Assembly (NCBI GenBank): GCA_013365365.1
Contig: JABVXU010000212.1
Location: forward strand, 1 to 64,000
Direction of reading: 5' to 3'
Length of the DNA: 64,000 nucleotides
DNA from: Cruorifilaria tuberocauda
Taxonomy: Eukaryota; Nematoda; Chromadorea; Rhabditida; Onchocercidae
Below the pieces are notes generated by a model. That model made no database searches. It was not told where the DNA came from and worked only from the letters and a program-made list of their open reading frames with translations. This document shows, piece by piece, positions 13,271 through 25,345 of this stretch (the first letter of the stretch is position 1; each line of letters opens with the position of its first letter). The position numbers and the translations under genes were made by a program.

Positions 13271-15137
13271 CATGAAATATGTTTTAAAAGAACACTATTT
13301 AATCAATCTTAGTGGTAACTAGGTTGAATATGATGCAAACATCAAAAATGTTTCTTATTTTGCAAAATACTTTTTACTAAACCAAAAATTTAGTTCAAGT
13401 CACAAAACTTATTCAAGACATGAGTAGCGATCATTGATTAATCCTATTAAAGAAATGGAAAGTATTACGGATTATATCCAAAAGTAATAAGAAGTTAATA
13501 GAAACAAGCATCAAATTTTTTTTATCAAAAACTTCATAAATTTGCTGACGCCACATGATTTATTAATGTCTTTTGTAAAGCCATGCAATTAATTCTAGAA
13601 ATTAGGACTGAATTTCGATTTATGTTTGTTTTACTTAACGGAGGGAAATTCCTGAAATATATACGTCTCACAAATTTTTAGATGAAAGCTTTTCATGTCA
13701 ATTAATTGCTAACTAATATCCAGTTGTAATTCAATAACCATTGATTAATAAATAATAAGAAGAGACTTCTGGAACCATTAACGAACCAAAATGGACTTTT
13801 ATTGTGGATTCGGGGAAAGATAAATTCTGAGACTGTTGTATTGTTGATAAGATGACTAGGTAGATTGGATTTAGCTTATTGTTTTTCCCTGTGTTAATAG
13901 AATAAATAAAATAAATGAATAATGCAAATATAAATAAATATGCAATGTTAAAGTATTCATATACATACATATTGGTATCACAAATTCGTTTTGACCAACA
14001 CTGTTGCAAATATTTTTTTGAAATCAGTAATTATGAGAATTACGATAATAGGCCGTGTACTACAAATGATTCTAATAGGATACTACTAGGACGATAAGAC
14101 GATGAAGTAAAAATATGCTGAGATACTTTTATCATCTGATTTATTGTTTTGATCTGAGAATTGATTTTTTGAGAAATTCATCTTGATGATACTATAAATA
14201 TAACTTTTCGATTAAAAATAGAAGAAAGAAAAAACTGAGGAATAAGAAAGGACGTCCGATGATGGTTAACCGGAAGAGTAAAAAACGAAAATGTTAGCAT
14301 TTATAATGAGTGAAGCGAAAATAACCATTTTATAAAATATTTCCCACAAGTAACTATTATCAGTAGCTGCTAGTGAGAAGTATTGCTGTTATTGCTATAA
14401 CAATTTGTACCATTTCCGAGGCATGGGCTTATTTACCTCTCTCATATTTTGAACGACCAGACGTGATCACCACAAATACGAAATGTATCGGTATTCTCTT
14501 TTAAGTATTTCATGTGCAAGAATAGAAGGAATAATGAACAGTTTATTACTGTTACTTTATTACTGTGTTGGATTCAATTCTATAAGGGTAAGAAGTGATT
14601 TGGCCGAAGCTATTAATTCGAGTTTCTAAAAGTAAGAAAACAGACGAATTTTTTCCTACGGTGTTTTTCTGATTCAAATTGTTGTAGGAAATGGTGTAAA
14701 AATGATGAAAATCAGAGTAGCAAAACGCTACAACGTGTAAAATAACAATCCTTATAGTTGGATATTTGTATAGAAAGTCAAAATTGAACCAATGTTACAA
14801 AGAAATCCTCTTTTTGCTTTATTTTTACTTCATTTTAATATTTCCTGAATTCGATAATTGCAACAGATAAATTGAAAAAATTAGTTTCATATCAAAGTTA
14901 TCGGTAACATCTGCGATTAATAGCATCTGCGACTGTCAGTGATTCGAGGATATTTCGCTATCAAATTTATAAATCGCAAATGCTTGTTTTCAATTAATAG
15001 AGAATTTAGTCGACCCATCCAAAAATCGTCTTCTTTTTATGCCAACCAGTAATTCAAGATTACTGCAATGTTGAAAGTGATTCAAAATATTTTCCAATTG
15101 TAAATTTTGAAAAAAATTTAGAACTAATGGTTTTCAG

Positions 15138-15297
15138 TAGGTACACGGGCGGCAGCATTTCGAACAAACATTGATGGCCAGGATACCATTGCCCAATGTT
15201 CATCCCGAAACGATATCAGGATCGATGTGAAGGATGCTGTGAAGTTGACGTTATCTATAATGGCAGGCAAAAAGTGCTTTAATTATGTTTGTTTTTA
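15138..15297 (+). other. Isolated exon-like segment, unknown product
   Basis: After a good TTTTCAG acceptor (15131-15137) the plus strand reads, entering in phase 1, GTRAAAFRTNID...CSSRNDIRIDVKD...LSIMAGKK and stops at about 15297. Base composition rises sharply in GC against the flanks and codon use looks ordinary, as expected of an exon. The minus strand is also open across much of it and ends at a possible GT donor, so the strand is not certain. I do not recognise the product. It might be an upstream exon of the 17.5-kb candidate, since several internal GT sites would give the phase 2 exit needed. Confidence 0.35.
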
Positions 15298-17482
15298 AAT
15301 TTGAAACTTTTATATGATTAGGATTTGAACTAATCGTTAGATTGACTAGGCATTGATTGTGCTGCTTAGAGATCTGAGAAGAAAGGGTAACAAAAAGATG
15401 ATTCGCTGAGAAAGAAATAGTAACAAAGTTGAAGAAGGTAATACGCATAATAATAAATAATTTATAAATTCTCTACAAATTTTGTTCCATACCTAGAATC
15501 AGTTCTAATTAAGTGATTACATTAGAATTTTGTTTGACTCATTGCATTAAATTCATAATAGACTCTTTCATTTATTTTTGCTGGTAAAGGAAGAAGGATT
15601 TATAAAAACCTTTTAAATGAATTAGTTTCAGGCTGAAGCAGCTAGTTTTCCCAGTAAAGATGGTAGCTGCATTTGTTGTATGACATGTTGAATGATCCAT
15701 TACATGTCATTTTATAAATTCAGTACTATTTTTGATTGATAAATCGTTTGACGAATTCTCATTTTGCACATTGCTTTCATTTACATAAACATTGCAAATG
15801 GAGTGAAAATCCAATTACCCTGTCGCATCTCTATTTCACTTCTTTATAACTAGACTATTCACTCCATGATTATATTACAAATTGAAAGAAGCCTTCACTG
15901 TATCTCTCGCGACCTGAAATATACCAAGTTTTGAATCCTGTCAAATACGATTCCCCTTAAGCACAATATACAGCTGACAATTAGCTGTCACAGATCTATA
16001 ACTGAAAGCTAAAAACAGCCATCATCAAATCGTTATGTTCTGTATTACAAGTACCCTTTGAAATAAAAATCTGTGAAAAATCTAGAACTGTTCAAAATAC
16101 GTGAGAAAGACCAAGTCAAAAAACCAAGCATAGATGCCAAGAAGTGGGATATAAATTAAATTGATAATTTAGCAATGGAATGAAATTCCAAAATCATACT
16201 GTATTTAACAACTGGTGGCAATTTTGAGGACAGAAATTCATAAATATTAAAAAAACATGTCCTCCATTTTTTTGATAATTTCTAAATAATCTTTATCTGA
16301 TCGACACATGAACAAAAATAAAAACCATATTCAGAATTTAAAATACTCTGTGAAAAATTTAGATGCTTTACATGAATCTGAAGCTCCATTCTGAAACTTG
16401 AAGTTAACTTATTGGTAAACTGAATGAAAAGAAAAAAAAGGAAACAAAGTTCGCAAGTTATTAGCGCCATATTCCATGCATCGCATTCAAAGAATTTTCC
16501 ATAATACTAAATTATCATTCTGATTTAGCAAGAAAAGGTAGTTTCGCGTACAAGAAGAAACTACTATTTTGTGATTTCTCTTGATTCTGAAGCATTGAAT
16601 TTAACATCCACACTTTCGATGTGAAACCATTTGCGATATTTTTTAATTGATAGACTGGATTTTAATGTGCATTCAAATAAAATTTTTTAAGTTGAATAAA
16701 TGAAGAGTGTACAAAACCAACTTAGATTAAATCATTTATTCTTTCTACCTGGATTCGAATTATCCGATAACATATTCCATCCACTTTCTTTACCTTGTAA
16801 GCTTGTAAAGGCTTTGAAAGTGATAGTTTTCATGCACGCCATTGATTCTAATTGTTCGTAACCTAGATTTAGCGCTGTGAATTGCATAAAAGATCACACG
16901 CTAGAAATCTTTCACTTCATCGAAAAAGTTACGCCATGAAAGTTTTACACTAAGCAAATTTTTCTTTCAAAGTTTGCTGACAAGAAAAAGTGCATTAAGT
17001 TATATGTGTTATTTATTCATAATTAAATAGATAAATTAAGAAACTTAAGTATTACATAATTTCTGGATATTTGAGGAAGTTAAAATTAATTCCATATTCA
17101 TTATTTGAAATTTTACATGAATTATTGACTAGTACGCATTATCAGTTAGCCCTCTCCGACTTAATGAAGTTGAAATTTAGTCGGATCGGGAATACTTACA
17201 TACTCTAGGACAACCTATTTGCATGCAACTCACCAGGCTATCAAGGATTTAACAGTGGATTACAATATTAGCACTCCCTTGTAAGCTACAGACCCAAAAA
17301 AAGAAAGTAAGCGATACCACAGTGAGGAGGAATTCCATTCCATATCATTCGCCGCATCAGTACCACCAACGAAGTTTGATGCCTGTTTAAGAGTATCTTG
17401 CTACGACATTTTAAAAACGTCGTGGGTGGTCAAATGGTGAAGCATCCAGACAATAAGCCACCAACCTCAATGCCGCCGATAC
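15298..17482. other. No gene seen
   Basis: AT-rich sequence without exon-like composition; it may be intronic if the 15.1-kb and 17.5-kb segments belong together. Confidence 0.5.
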
Positions 17483-19491
17483 ATGTTTGCGGCGTTTCTG
17501 TTATTGATTCACAGCGGACCACCCACGACGTTTCGTGTGCATTGCTGCGGCAATCGTTCATGTGCCCGTTGTCGTGGAGATTTCGTTACACCAGTGCGAT
17601 CGGAACTGTTTCATGCAGCTGAAAATCGAACTTATTCGTGGAGGTGATTATTTGCATTTAAATTTGCTTCACATAATTTTTAAATTGATATTATGAATCG
17701 TGTAAAAGTTTTGAGATTTATAGCTTTTACATCATTTGCATTTTAATTCTGTCTGTTTCCATGCTAAGATACCCTTTTCTTGAAAAATTCGCTTTTTAAA
17801 CGGATTTACGGAAGAGGATGTGGTATGTGCATGGTATTTGAATAGATAACATCAATAACCATAACATATAACGTGATTATGAATATAACATTCATATCGA
17901 AAGAAATCTTCAAAACGAACAGACAAAATATGTGACTCATAAATGCGAAAATTTTGTTATTTTAGATTGCAAAACTGTACGAATCAAATAGAATTTACAC
18001 TTTTTAGACAGTCATTTAACAATAACTACGTATAAGAAAGATCACTTAATGTGATGAAATGATACTTTATCATTTAAATCAAAATGGGACAGAGTTGAAT
18101 GGATAAATTTTTCAAGAAATTCCACGATTAATTACTATAAAAGTCTTACTCTCTTTTATGCGGGAGCAATGAATCGGTCCGATAACTTATTATTTTTACT
18201 AGATAACTCCAGCACTGCTATTTAATAACACAGTTTAAGATAATAGTTTTGGATTATAGAACAACCCAATCCGTTTTCTTTAACTTATCTTCGGATTATG
18301 TATCATGAATACAACTGATACTTTATACAAAATTCTTTCTGTTCTTATTGATCTTAACAAATAAAAATAGTAAGTTGAAATGGACAATAAAAGATCAACT
18401 AAGCAAAAAACAATTAATAAAGAAATTTAACATTTTTTTAATTTAATAAAAACAAAAGAGCATGTTTCCTTCATTCCCCAATGAAAAGAAAATTTGGAAA
18501 TTCAAGTTTTTCAATTACAATAATTTATACTATTACCATATTCTAGCATAACTGATGTAGAAAGCATTAATTACTGTGAAAAATTTTGATTAAAAAGTTA
18601 TAGTTGATTGTATTTATTTGTAATATATATTGTTTAGAATTATTTCACGAAAATGCGAAATATTTTCATCGAATTCATAGATGGTTACAATTACGGTTTT
18701 AATTATATTGATAGGTAAACAAAAGTATTTAGCTTGATCATGGTAGCATCACTATAGAGTAAAGCAGGATCACTATTATTGTTTTCTGTAAATTTAGTAA
18801 TACTATCATTTCCTAAGTCAAAATAAAATAAAGGAAAACAAGCAATCAATTCGAAGCTTTTTATTACAAAGTTGTAGACATATTAATTGATTACAGCTTT
18901 TGTCAATACTGCAACGATTTCTACAATTTATTTTTTTAAACTGAAGTTCTGTAAAAATAAATTCAAGGAATATTTAATTATTTTTGAAATGATCTCGTAT
19001 TGATATTGATGTTGAATTTTGAAAAGAATCGGTACTGGTGCAAATATTATTAACGACAGTTTAAGAAAATAAGGTTCAAGTAATGGAAAGAAACAACCAT
19101 TTTTGCTGTCCCATTGGTTTCAAATCGAATTATGTCCTTCAATTCTTGCTTACTTTTGAATAACGAAACATATGAAATTGAAGTAGAAAGAAAGAAGAGA
19201 ATCATTGAATGATATAGCCTATAATTATAATTTATATTAGAAAAAATCCTGATGTCAAAATTACTATCTGTTAGTGATCATATCCTCCAACTTCGGCAAC
19301 GATAATTTGTTCTATGGACGTATCACATTTGATAGTTAATTAAGAAGTAAATTGCTTGTGCAAAAGGATTTCTTTGAATAACACGCGCAAAAACTGAAGC
19401 AGTTTCTGATGGAAGTTTAATGACTTGTTTTAGGAAGCAACAACAGTTAACAGTTCGAATGACGGAACAATTTTTGCAGTTCAGAATTTGA
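17483..19491 (+). CDS. Possible small cysteine-bearing secreted protein (two-exon model), unidentified
   Basis: Exon 17483-17643 starts at an ATG and reads MFAAFLLLIHSG, which resembles a signal peptide, then FRVHCCGNRSCARCRGDF and ENRTYSW, ending in phase 2 at a GTGATT donor. The exon at 19434-19491, behind a TGTTTTAG acceptor, accepts phase 2 and closes with a stop, giving 72 residues. Alternatively the first segment is internal: a strong TTGATTCACAG acceptor lies at 17504-17514 and also enters in phase 2, which removes the signal peptide. The second exon is also open in phase 0, reading through NSSNDG and NLSALQF to a GTAAAT donor, so the join may be wrong. The CC-x3-C-x2-C cluster suggests disulfides or metal binding. 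I do not recognise the family. Confidence 0.3.
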
Positions 19492-20686
19492 GTGCATTAC
19501 AGTTTGTGGAACAAAATATTGCCACTCCATTTGCAGTAAATTTACTATTTAGAATTAAAAATATAAGCAATGATCCTATCAATAGCTTCTTTCAGTTTAA
19601 ATTCGAACATGCAGTTTTGATATTTATTATTAGTCATATTTTTTGTCTAAAAATATTCACTGAAAATTTAAACTGAAGAGAAAATCAGTTTCTGCACGAT
19701 CAATTTCTGCACTTATGAGATCAATCTTTCCAGTTCTAAAAAACTGAATAACATCTAGAAAAGTTTTCCGGAAAGTTAATAAATAACCAAATAACATCCC
19801 AAATACTAAATAGCAAATAGTTTTTCGGAAGGGACAGTTAGAATTGAATAGTTTCAGCACTATGCTGTTCAGAAGATATGATATAAAAACGTTTTGATAC
19901 CACAATAAATTTTTTGCGAGCTAATGCTACTAAATAGGCATACTCAAGTTGTTGCAAAGTAAGCACACTTTCAACTTTTAATTTTAATGAATTCCAAAGT
20001 TAAAGAAGGTAAATTTAAAATATGGAAAAAATTAAATTCAAATCTGCTAAGATCATAAATTATCAAATAATTCATAGCAGACATACCAATGATAAAATCA
20101 AATGATTAGAGCCGGTTAATTGCAATACTTTTTAGTGACGGCATTTCGCGTCTCTTTTAAACAGAAACATATGTATTCATTCATGCAGCAATTTGTGTTT
20201 ATTTTAGTATGACTATAGCAAAAATGGCCGACTATTATAATGCCTCAAATAGGAAAAAATTCTGGATCAGCTAATTATTCTTAAAAATAAGGCAGTAAGC
20301 AACAAGTGATTAAGCACAGACAAATATTTGCTTACTTGAAGAAAATTAAAATGATTTTTTCAAATATCGACGATCTAATAAAATAAAAAATTTATGAAAA
20401 TTACGACAAATGGAAGGGTATTTAAGGTATCGAATTGAATTATTGCCATCATTTTTGATTTGTCTGCTACTAATACGGTTGCTCGAGATCATCTCTCTGC
20501 AAACGATAACCTCAGTGAGGATTTACTCTCTACCGCACTGTTTAAATTAAACTTAGGGAATTAGTCCCTTAAACTTGCTCCTATTTTCTATTTTTTATTT
20601 CACAATAAATGCTAGCAGTCATGTTTCCCTGAAAGACGAGAGCAACCAAGAGATTATTATTATGTTTTAAGAGAGATTCTAACAAA
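17644..20686. other. Mostly non-coding; intron and spacer before the first CDK
   Basis: Apart from the exon-like segment at 19434, the region is very AT-rich with only short accidental open frames. Its right end should contain the promoter of the CDK gene at 20.7-23.0 kb. Confidence 0.5.
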
Positions 20687-22973
20687 ATGCAAGGTGGGAA
20701 CACTTGGCCGAGATATCCAGCTGGAAAACATTTTGAAGGTATTGGTTAGAATTAATTAATGAAATTTCCACTGCTTTGTCTTTAAATCATTACAATACAA
20801 TTCGAAACTTTACTGCTGTCTTTAAGATTAATTAATATACACAAAAACGAAAAATAAAGTTTTCTAATGCTTAATTTTACGAATCTCAAAGATTCATATA
20901 TATTCGTTTGAATCTGTCAAGACGATGAAATCTTTTTTTTAAAAATGTGATTTTGAATTTTTCTAACGCAGAAAAGGCCTAATCAGAGCTTTTCAAACAT
21001 AGAATGATAGTACTTAACGTTAAATAATGTTTTTAAAGAGGACAACAGTGAGAAAAAAAACATTGGTTTGAATAACTATGAGCGATTCGAAAGACTTGGC
21101 GCAGGTTGCTAAATTTTATTCCATAAAGTTCAATAATTTACTTGAAGTTTGCAAAAACACATTTCCGGTACAAATTTTATTTTTGCAAGTGCTGTTAAGG
21201 AGCTTATGGAGTCGTTTTCAAAGCTATTGATAAGCGAACCAAAGAAGAAGTGGCAATAAAAGAAGTTGTGATAGAGTTTGAGGAAGAGGGTATCCCAGCT
21301 ACAACTCTGCGTGAAATGGCATTGCTCCGTGAATTGCGTCATCCAAACATTGTTACGTGCGTTTTTTTTCCATTGATATTTCATAAATAAAAACACGACA
21401 ATAAAGTTTTTGCTAAGGTTTTTGCGGTAATAAATTGGTGGTCAATTTGAAGTTTTCAGGTATGTTTCTGCTGTCAATTTTATAACATCATTTTTATAAC
21501 AGACGCATAAGGACACATATTGACGCTTGAAATTAGAAATTTCAGTCTCAAAGGAGTCATAATGGAGACGCGACGTGTTTTCATCGTTTTCGAATATCTT
21601 CATATGGATTTGGGAAATTATATTGATTCATTTCCTAAAAATGTATTAATAGACAAAGTCCAGGTTTCTGATTCATTTTCTTTCAACCTATATGACATTT
21701 TTATGATAAAGTGAGGTTCAACCTTATCATAAAATGACGTATGATTTTTCTTAATGTGTTATTAACGGCAAATTATTAATAATCTAATGGATTATTTTAA
21801 GTATTAAGTTCTAAAGTTTTAAAATTTTCAGGTGAAGACTTTGCTATACCAAATATTGCAAGGTATTTGCTATTGCCATCAGCGCCGCGTTATGCACCGC
21901 GATTTGAAGCCACAAAATATACTTATTAATAAAGAAGGTGTATTAAAGCTTGCAGACTTCGGTCTCGCAAGATCAATTGATATTCCGATACGAGCCATTA
22001 CTCAAGAGGTGAATCTGTTTTAATTTTCTTCTAATAGTGTTGTAATTAAAATTGGATAATGAAGTCTCAAAACACTTAAGGATGATGGACTGAATGACTA
22101 AATGATTGATTATTTGATCCCTAATATAGAAGTATTGTGAACATATGTTGGCTGAATTGGCTTTCCAGTCTATCTGATATTCTCAATGAAATGTCATTCA
22201 TTAGTCTTTATTAATGTAAAAAGGAAAAACGGAAAATACGTGTTGGCAAATCAAGAAAATCGTTTCCTATAGTCTCCAAACTTAAGTATTCTTTAAAATT
22301 ATCAAATTTAAACTTTGCAAATTGCTGTTTGTTAACAGATAGCCACTCTTTGGTATCGAGCACCAGAGCTAATACTTGGTGCTGATCGTTATACGTACGC
22401 AGTTGATATGTGGAGTATTGGATGTATATTTGCTGAACTGGCTTCAAAAGAAGCGCTTTTTAGAGGAGAATCAGAAATTAGTCAACTATTCACCATTTTC
22501 AGGTTTTCATTCACATTATATCTCTGATTTTTATTATTATTTTTCACAGTGTCAGCATTTTTAGCATACTGTCAACTCCGACGGAAGAAAACTGGCCTGG
22601 ACTAACAAAATTACCTTATTACCAGGAGTCATTCCCGCAGTGGGAGAATTCCGTTCTTGAAAAGTCCCTTGAGCAGTACATGGACTCTAATGATTTGAAG
22701 ATTTTGAAGGTTCGATGCTTTTTTTAGTAGCTAAATTCGAAAAATCTGCAATTTAAAAAATAACACATAATTGTTTTTCATCTCTAACTTTCAATATTAA
22801 GGTACAGTAGCATTCCTTTACAGGCAATGATTAGATATGATCCTGCACAACGAATTTCAGCCAAGAGACTTTTAAAGAGTCCTTATTTCAAGGATATTGA
22901 TAAAACAAAAGTGGTGAAGACTACTGACGAAGAATTGGAATTAAGCCTCTTTCCTTTTCTTCGTCCGATGTAA
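20687..22973 (+). CDS. CDK1/2-like cyclin-dependent kinase, copy A (PATTLRE helix)
   Basis: Eight exons join in frame to 342 residues: 20687-20738 (tentative), 21039-21104, 21200-21356, 21546-21663, 21832-22008, 22339-22502, 22565-22709 and 22824-22973. Kinase landmarks: glycine loop GAGAYGVV (38-45), Lys60, cyclin-binding helix IPATTLREM in place of PSTAIRE (Pro72-Glu78, C-helix Glu78 kept), HRDLKPQN (153-160), DFG (173-175), T-loop Thr188 in AITQE, LWYRAPE (194-200), DMWSIGCIF. All catalytic residues are present, so an active proline-directed Ser/Thr kinase is expected. Odd points: the inhibitory Thr14 position is Ala while Tyr15 is kept, and the helix is divergent. Family assignment rests on CDK1/2-like signatures. 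The start is uncertain: the second exon has no ATG in frame, and the proposed first exon rests only on phase and a moderate acceptor. AATAAA at about 23169 fits a poly(A) signal. Confidence 0.9.
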
Positions 22974-23340
22974 CTGATATCTTCTTTATCAGTCTCTCCT
23001 ATTCATCTAACTCTTTCCACTTACCATACACTTCATTCCCTTCTCAGCGGTACTTTCCGCTCTCTTCTCTCTCGGTCCTTTCAAATGTCCATTTCCCTTT
23101 TACCCTTCAAAGTGACACGATGTGATATAAATTTTCATACTTCAACGGAATCAGCAATTTTTTCGCAATAAACCGTTTAGCATCTCAATTATTGCTATTT
23201 TTATGAAAAAATTTCAATCACAACATATGCATGCGACAAACAATTGAACTAATTCAGTATGATAAGGTGAGGTTTGCAAAAGCCATTCAGCGTTATCATT
23301 AATTTATAGAAATCAGCAAGATTCTGAAGAGACAAAAGCC

Positions 23341-23389
23341 TCATAGTAATGTTTGTACTTTTGTACTCATAGTAATGTTTTGTACTTTT
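23341..23389. repeat. Short direct tandem duplication (~25-bp unit)
   Basis: TCATAGTAATGTTTGTACTT at 23341 recurs with one inserted T at 23367. Probably a replication-slippage duplication. Confidence 0.85.
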
Positions 23390-24449
23390 ATCTCTTTTCT
23401 ATTTATGAAAATTTGCTGTTCCTGAACATATTCCCTCGTAGTATCCGACTTGCGATATTTACTGGGAGAGAGGAAGAGAGAGAAGAAGGTGTAACTGATT
23501 TTCTCAATTGCAAGACATGACACAGTTCAAGTTCGGATAGCTTCAAAAGCTGTGAAAGATTGTCACTTTGTTGCCTATGTGAATGCCAAAATGAGTATTC
23601 GGTGCATCTTTGACATCCTGATCCGGATAGAAGCTGGTGTGCACTGTTGGGGTTTATGGATGATTGAATTCAAGCTATCCCTAGCTGAGAAAAGTTACTT
23701 CACGCTACAGTTCAACATAAACAATAAAGAACTACCATGATGCAATTAAGTAGCTTATTGTTTAACGTTCATTGTAGAGCAGAACGTTTGCAGGAAAAGC
23801 TTCAAAGAGGCAGGGAAAGTGGAATACTGATATGCTTTTTCAGTTCTAATATAAGAAGAATTTATGAAAGATTCAGAAAAGAAATCTTTTAAAAGATGCA
23901 AATGCGGGGAAGGTTTCAGGGAATATCGGAGGATTGATTGATTTGCAAGGACTACATGCGAAGCTATATCTTAAAATTCTACAGAAAAACCTCCTGCAAC
24001 AAATAATCATCTTTTCTAATTATATGGAATTTAAATACTATAGCAATTGAGTTCAGAGGACTGTTCCTAATTAACTAACTGATTACTTCTTTGTGATATA
24101 TGGGGAATCGAAAATCAGAAATGAAATGAGTCAGAAACGGCTACATTTAACATTCCGAGTGTATTCCAACGTTATAGAGTAAATCATTTTAAGGTATCAT
24201 TAGACCAAATTTTTATGATCAAAAATTTCTATGCTGGCGTACTTTCTGAATTAAATTTATGATATCCTATCAGAGCATCAAATCTTATGCAATACATGAA
24301 AATTTCATTCGCTGAATTAATACATAAAATCTTATTCAAGCAGTTTATTTCTTAAAATTGTTTTAATTTATTACAAAAGCATGACAAGCTATGACAAGCT
24401 TCAACCTCAAGTTGATTTAAATAAGCAGCGTGAATTGTTCGAAACATTA

Positions 24450-24920
24450 AACCCAATAATGAATATGATTTACCAGATGATCCGCCGAATGTAAGATGAC
24501 CGCTGGAAATCGCCGGTGTACGATGGGAGGTGGAGTACGGTAGACGGGAGACGTGAGAAAGGAACCGTTGCTCGATAAGTGGCCCTCCTCCTCCCCTCCA
24601 CCTGCTCGCATTCTAGAAACTTCCATCCCTCTCTGCTCCGCGGTGTATCGTACTCCACCCACGCAGCTCTGCGGGCACTACAGGGTGTTTTCTCAGGAAG
24701 CGGCGAGACAGAGTGGCTGTGTGAGGAGAAGCTCCTCACTCCCTCCCTGCTTCCTTCCAGTCCCGTCGCCCACTGCTCGCATCCTCAGTTCCCCAGTCAT
24801 CTTGCTCTATTGCTAGAAATGTACGTCAGCTTAAATTCATACTTGAGTGCCCTCTCATACGTCCGTTTGTACACGTGAAGCTATCTGAATGTCGACGTGT
24901 ACGACCGCGAGTGGGTTTAA
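24450..24920. other. GC-rich island with an inverted repeat, between the CDK genes
   Basis: Base composition shifts abruptly to well over half GC within very AT-rich DNA. Both strands are open in several frames for 70-100 codons, but without convincing protein character or splice context. GGTGGAGTACG at 24529-24539 is inverted exactly as CGTACTCCACC at 24649-24659, about 110 bases apart. It could be a promoter or regulatory island for kinase B, a structured non-coding RNA, or a transferred fragment; the sequence does not decide. Confidence 0.5.
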
Positions 24921-25345
24921 ATAAAATATGGATTTACTTACGTACATGCTATACCACTACTTTATACCTTTTTTACCTTTTGGGGTTGGTATTATGGATG
25001 ATGGGTTAGCTAGCACCTGCACTGGGAATTCTGCGTGCAGGACAACTAATCCAGGTTACCCTGTTCCCAAATCATTTTTACTAATATCTGTCCATCATGT
25101 GGAAGCATTTGCAAAATTCTTAAAAGAATCGCTTTTTTATTTTCTAAATATAAAAAAACAACTATTAATCTATGAAACTGCTAGGATGTTTCTATCAGAG
25201 TTACTGGCTGGTCATAATGCAAAAATGAAACGCAGATATTATATAATTATATGATTTTTTTTCCTCCATTGTAGTAATTCTTGTCAAGTTTTCGACATTA
25301 AAATGTGAATGTAATGTATATTATAGCACTGCGATTAACAGAGCA

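Larger units (their letters stand above)
6183..15137. other. Long non-coding stretch, including the MAGI upstream region
   Basis: Nine kilobases of AT-rich DNA immediately upstream of the MAGI start (6182, minus strand), so the right flank of that gene's promoter is probably here. The longest open frames cross simple repeats (8.0-8.4 kb) or lack credible splice sites. Apart from the repeats and hairpin listed separately I see no supportable gene. Confidence 0.6.
22974..25345. other. Spacer between the two CDK genes
   Basis: Contains the 3' untranslated region of kinase A, a short tandem duplication at 23341-23389, a GC-rich island at about 24.45-24.92 kb and AT-rich DNA leading to kinase B. 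I see no supportable gene. Confidence 0.6.

Noticed and set aside
24470..24878. Overlapping open frames of 71-99 codons on both strands
   Set aside because: GC-rich composition lowers stop frequency on both strands; no domain, start context or splice sites favour one of them.
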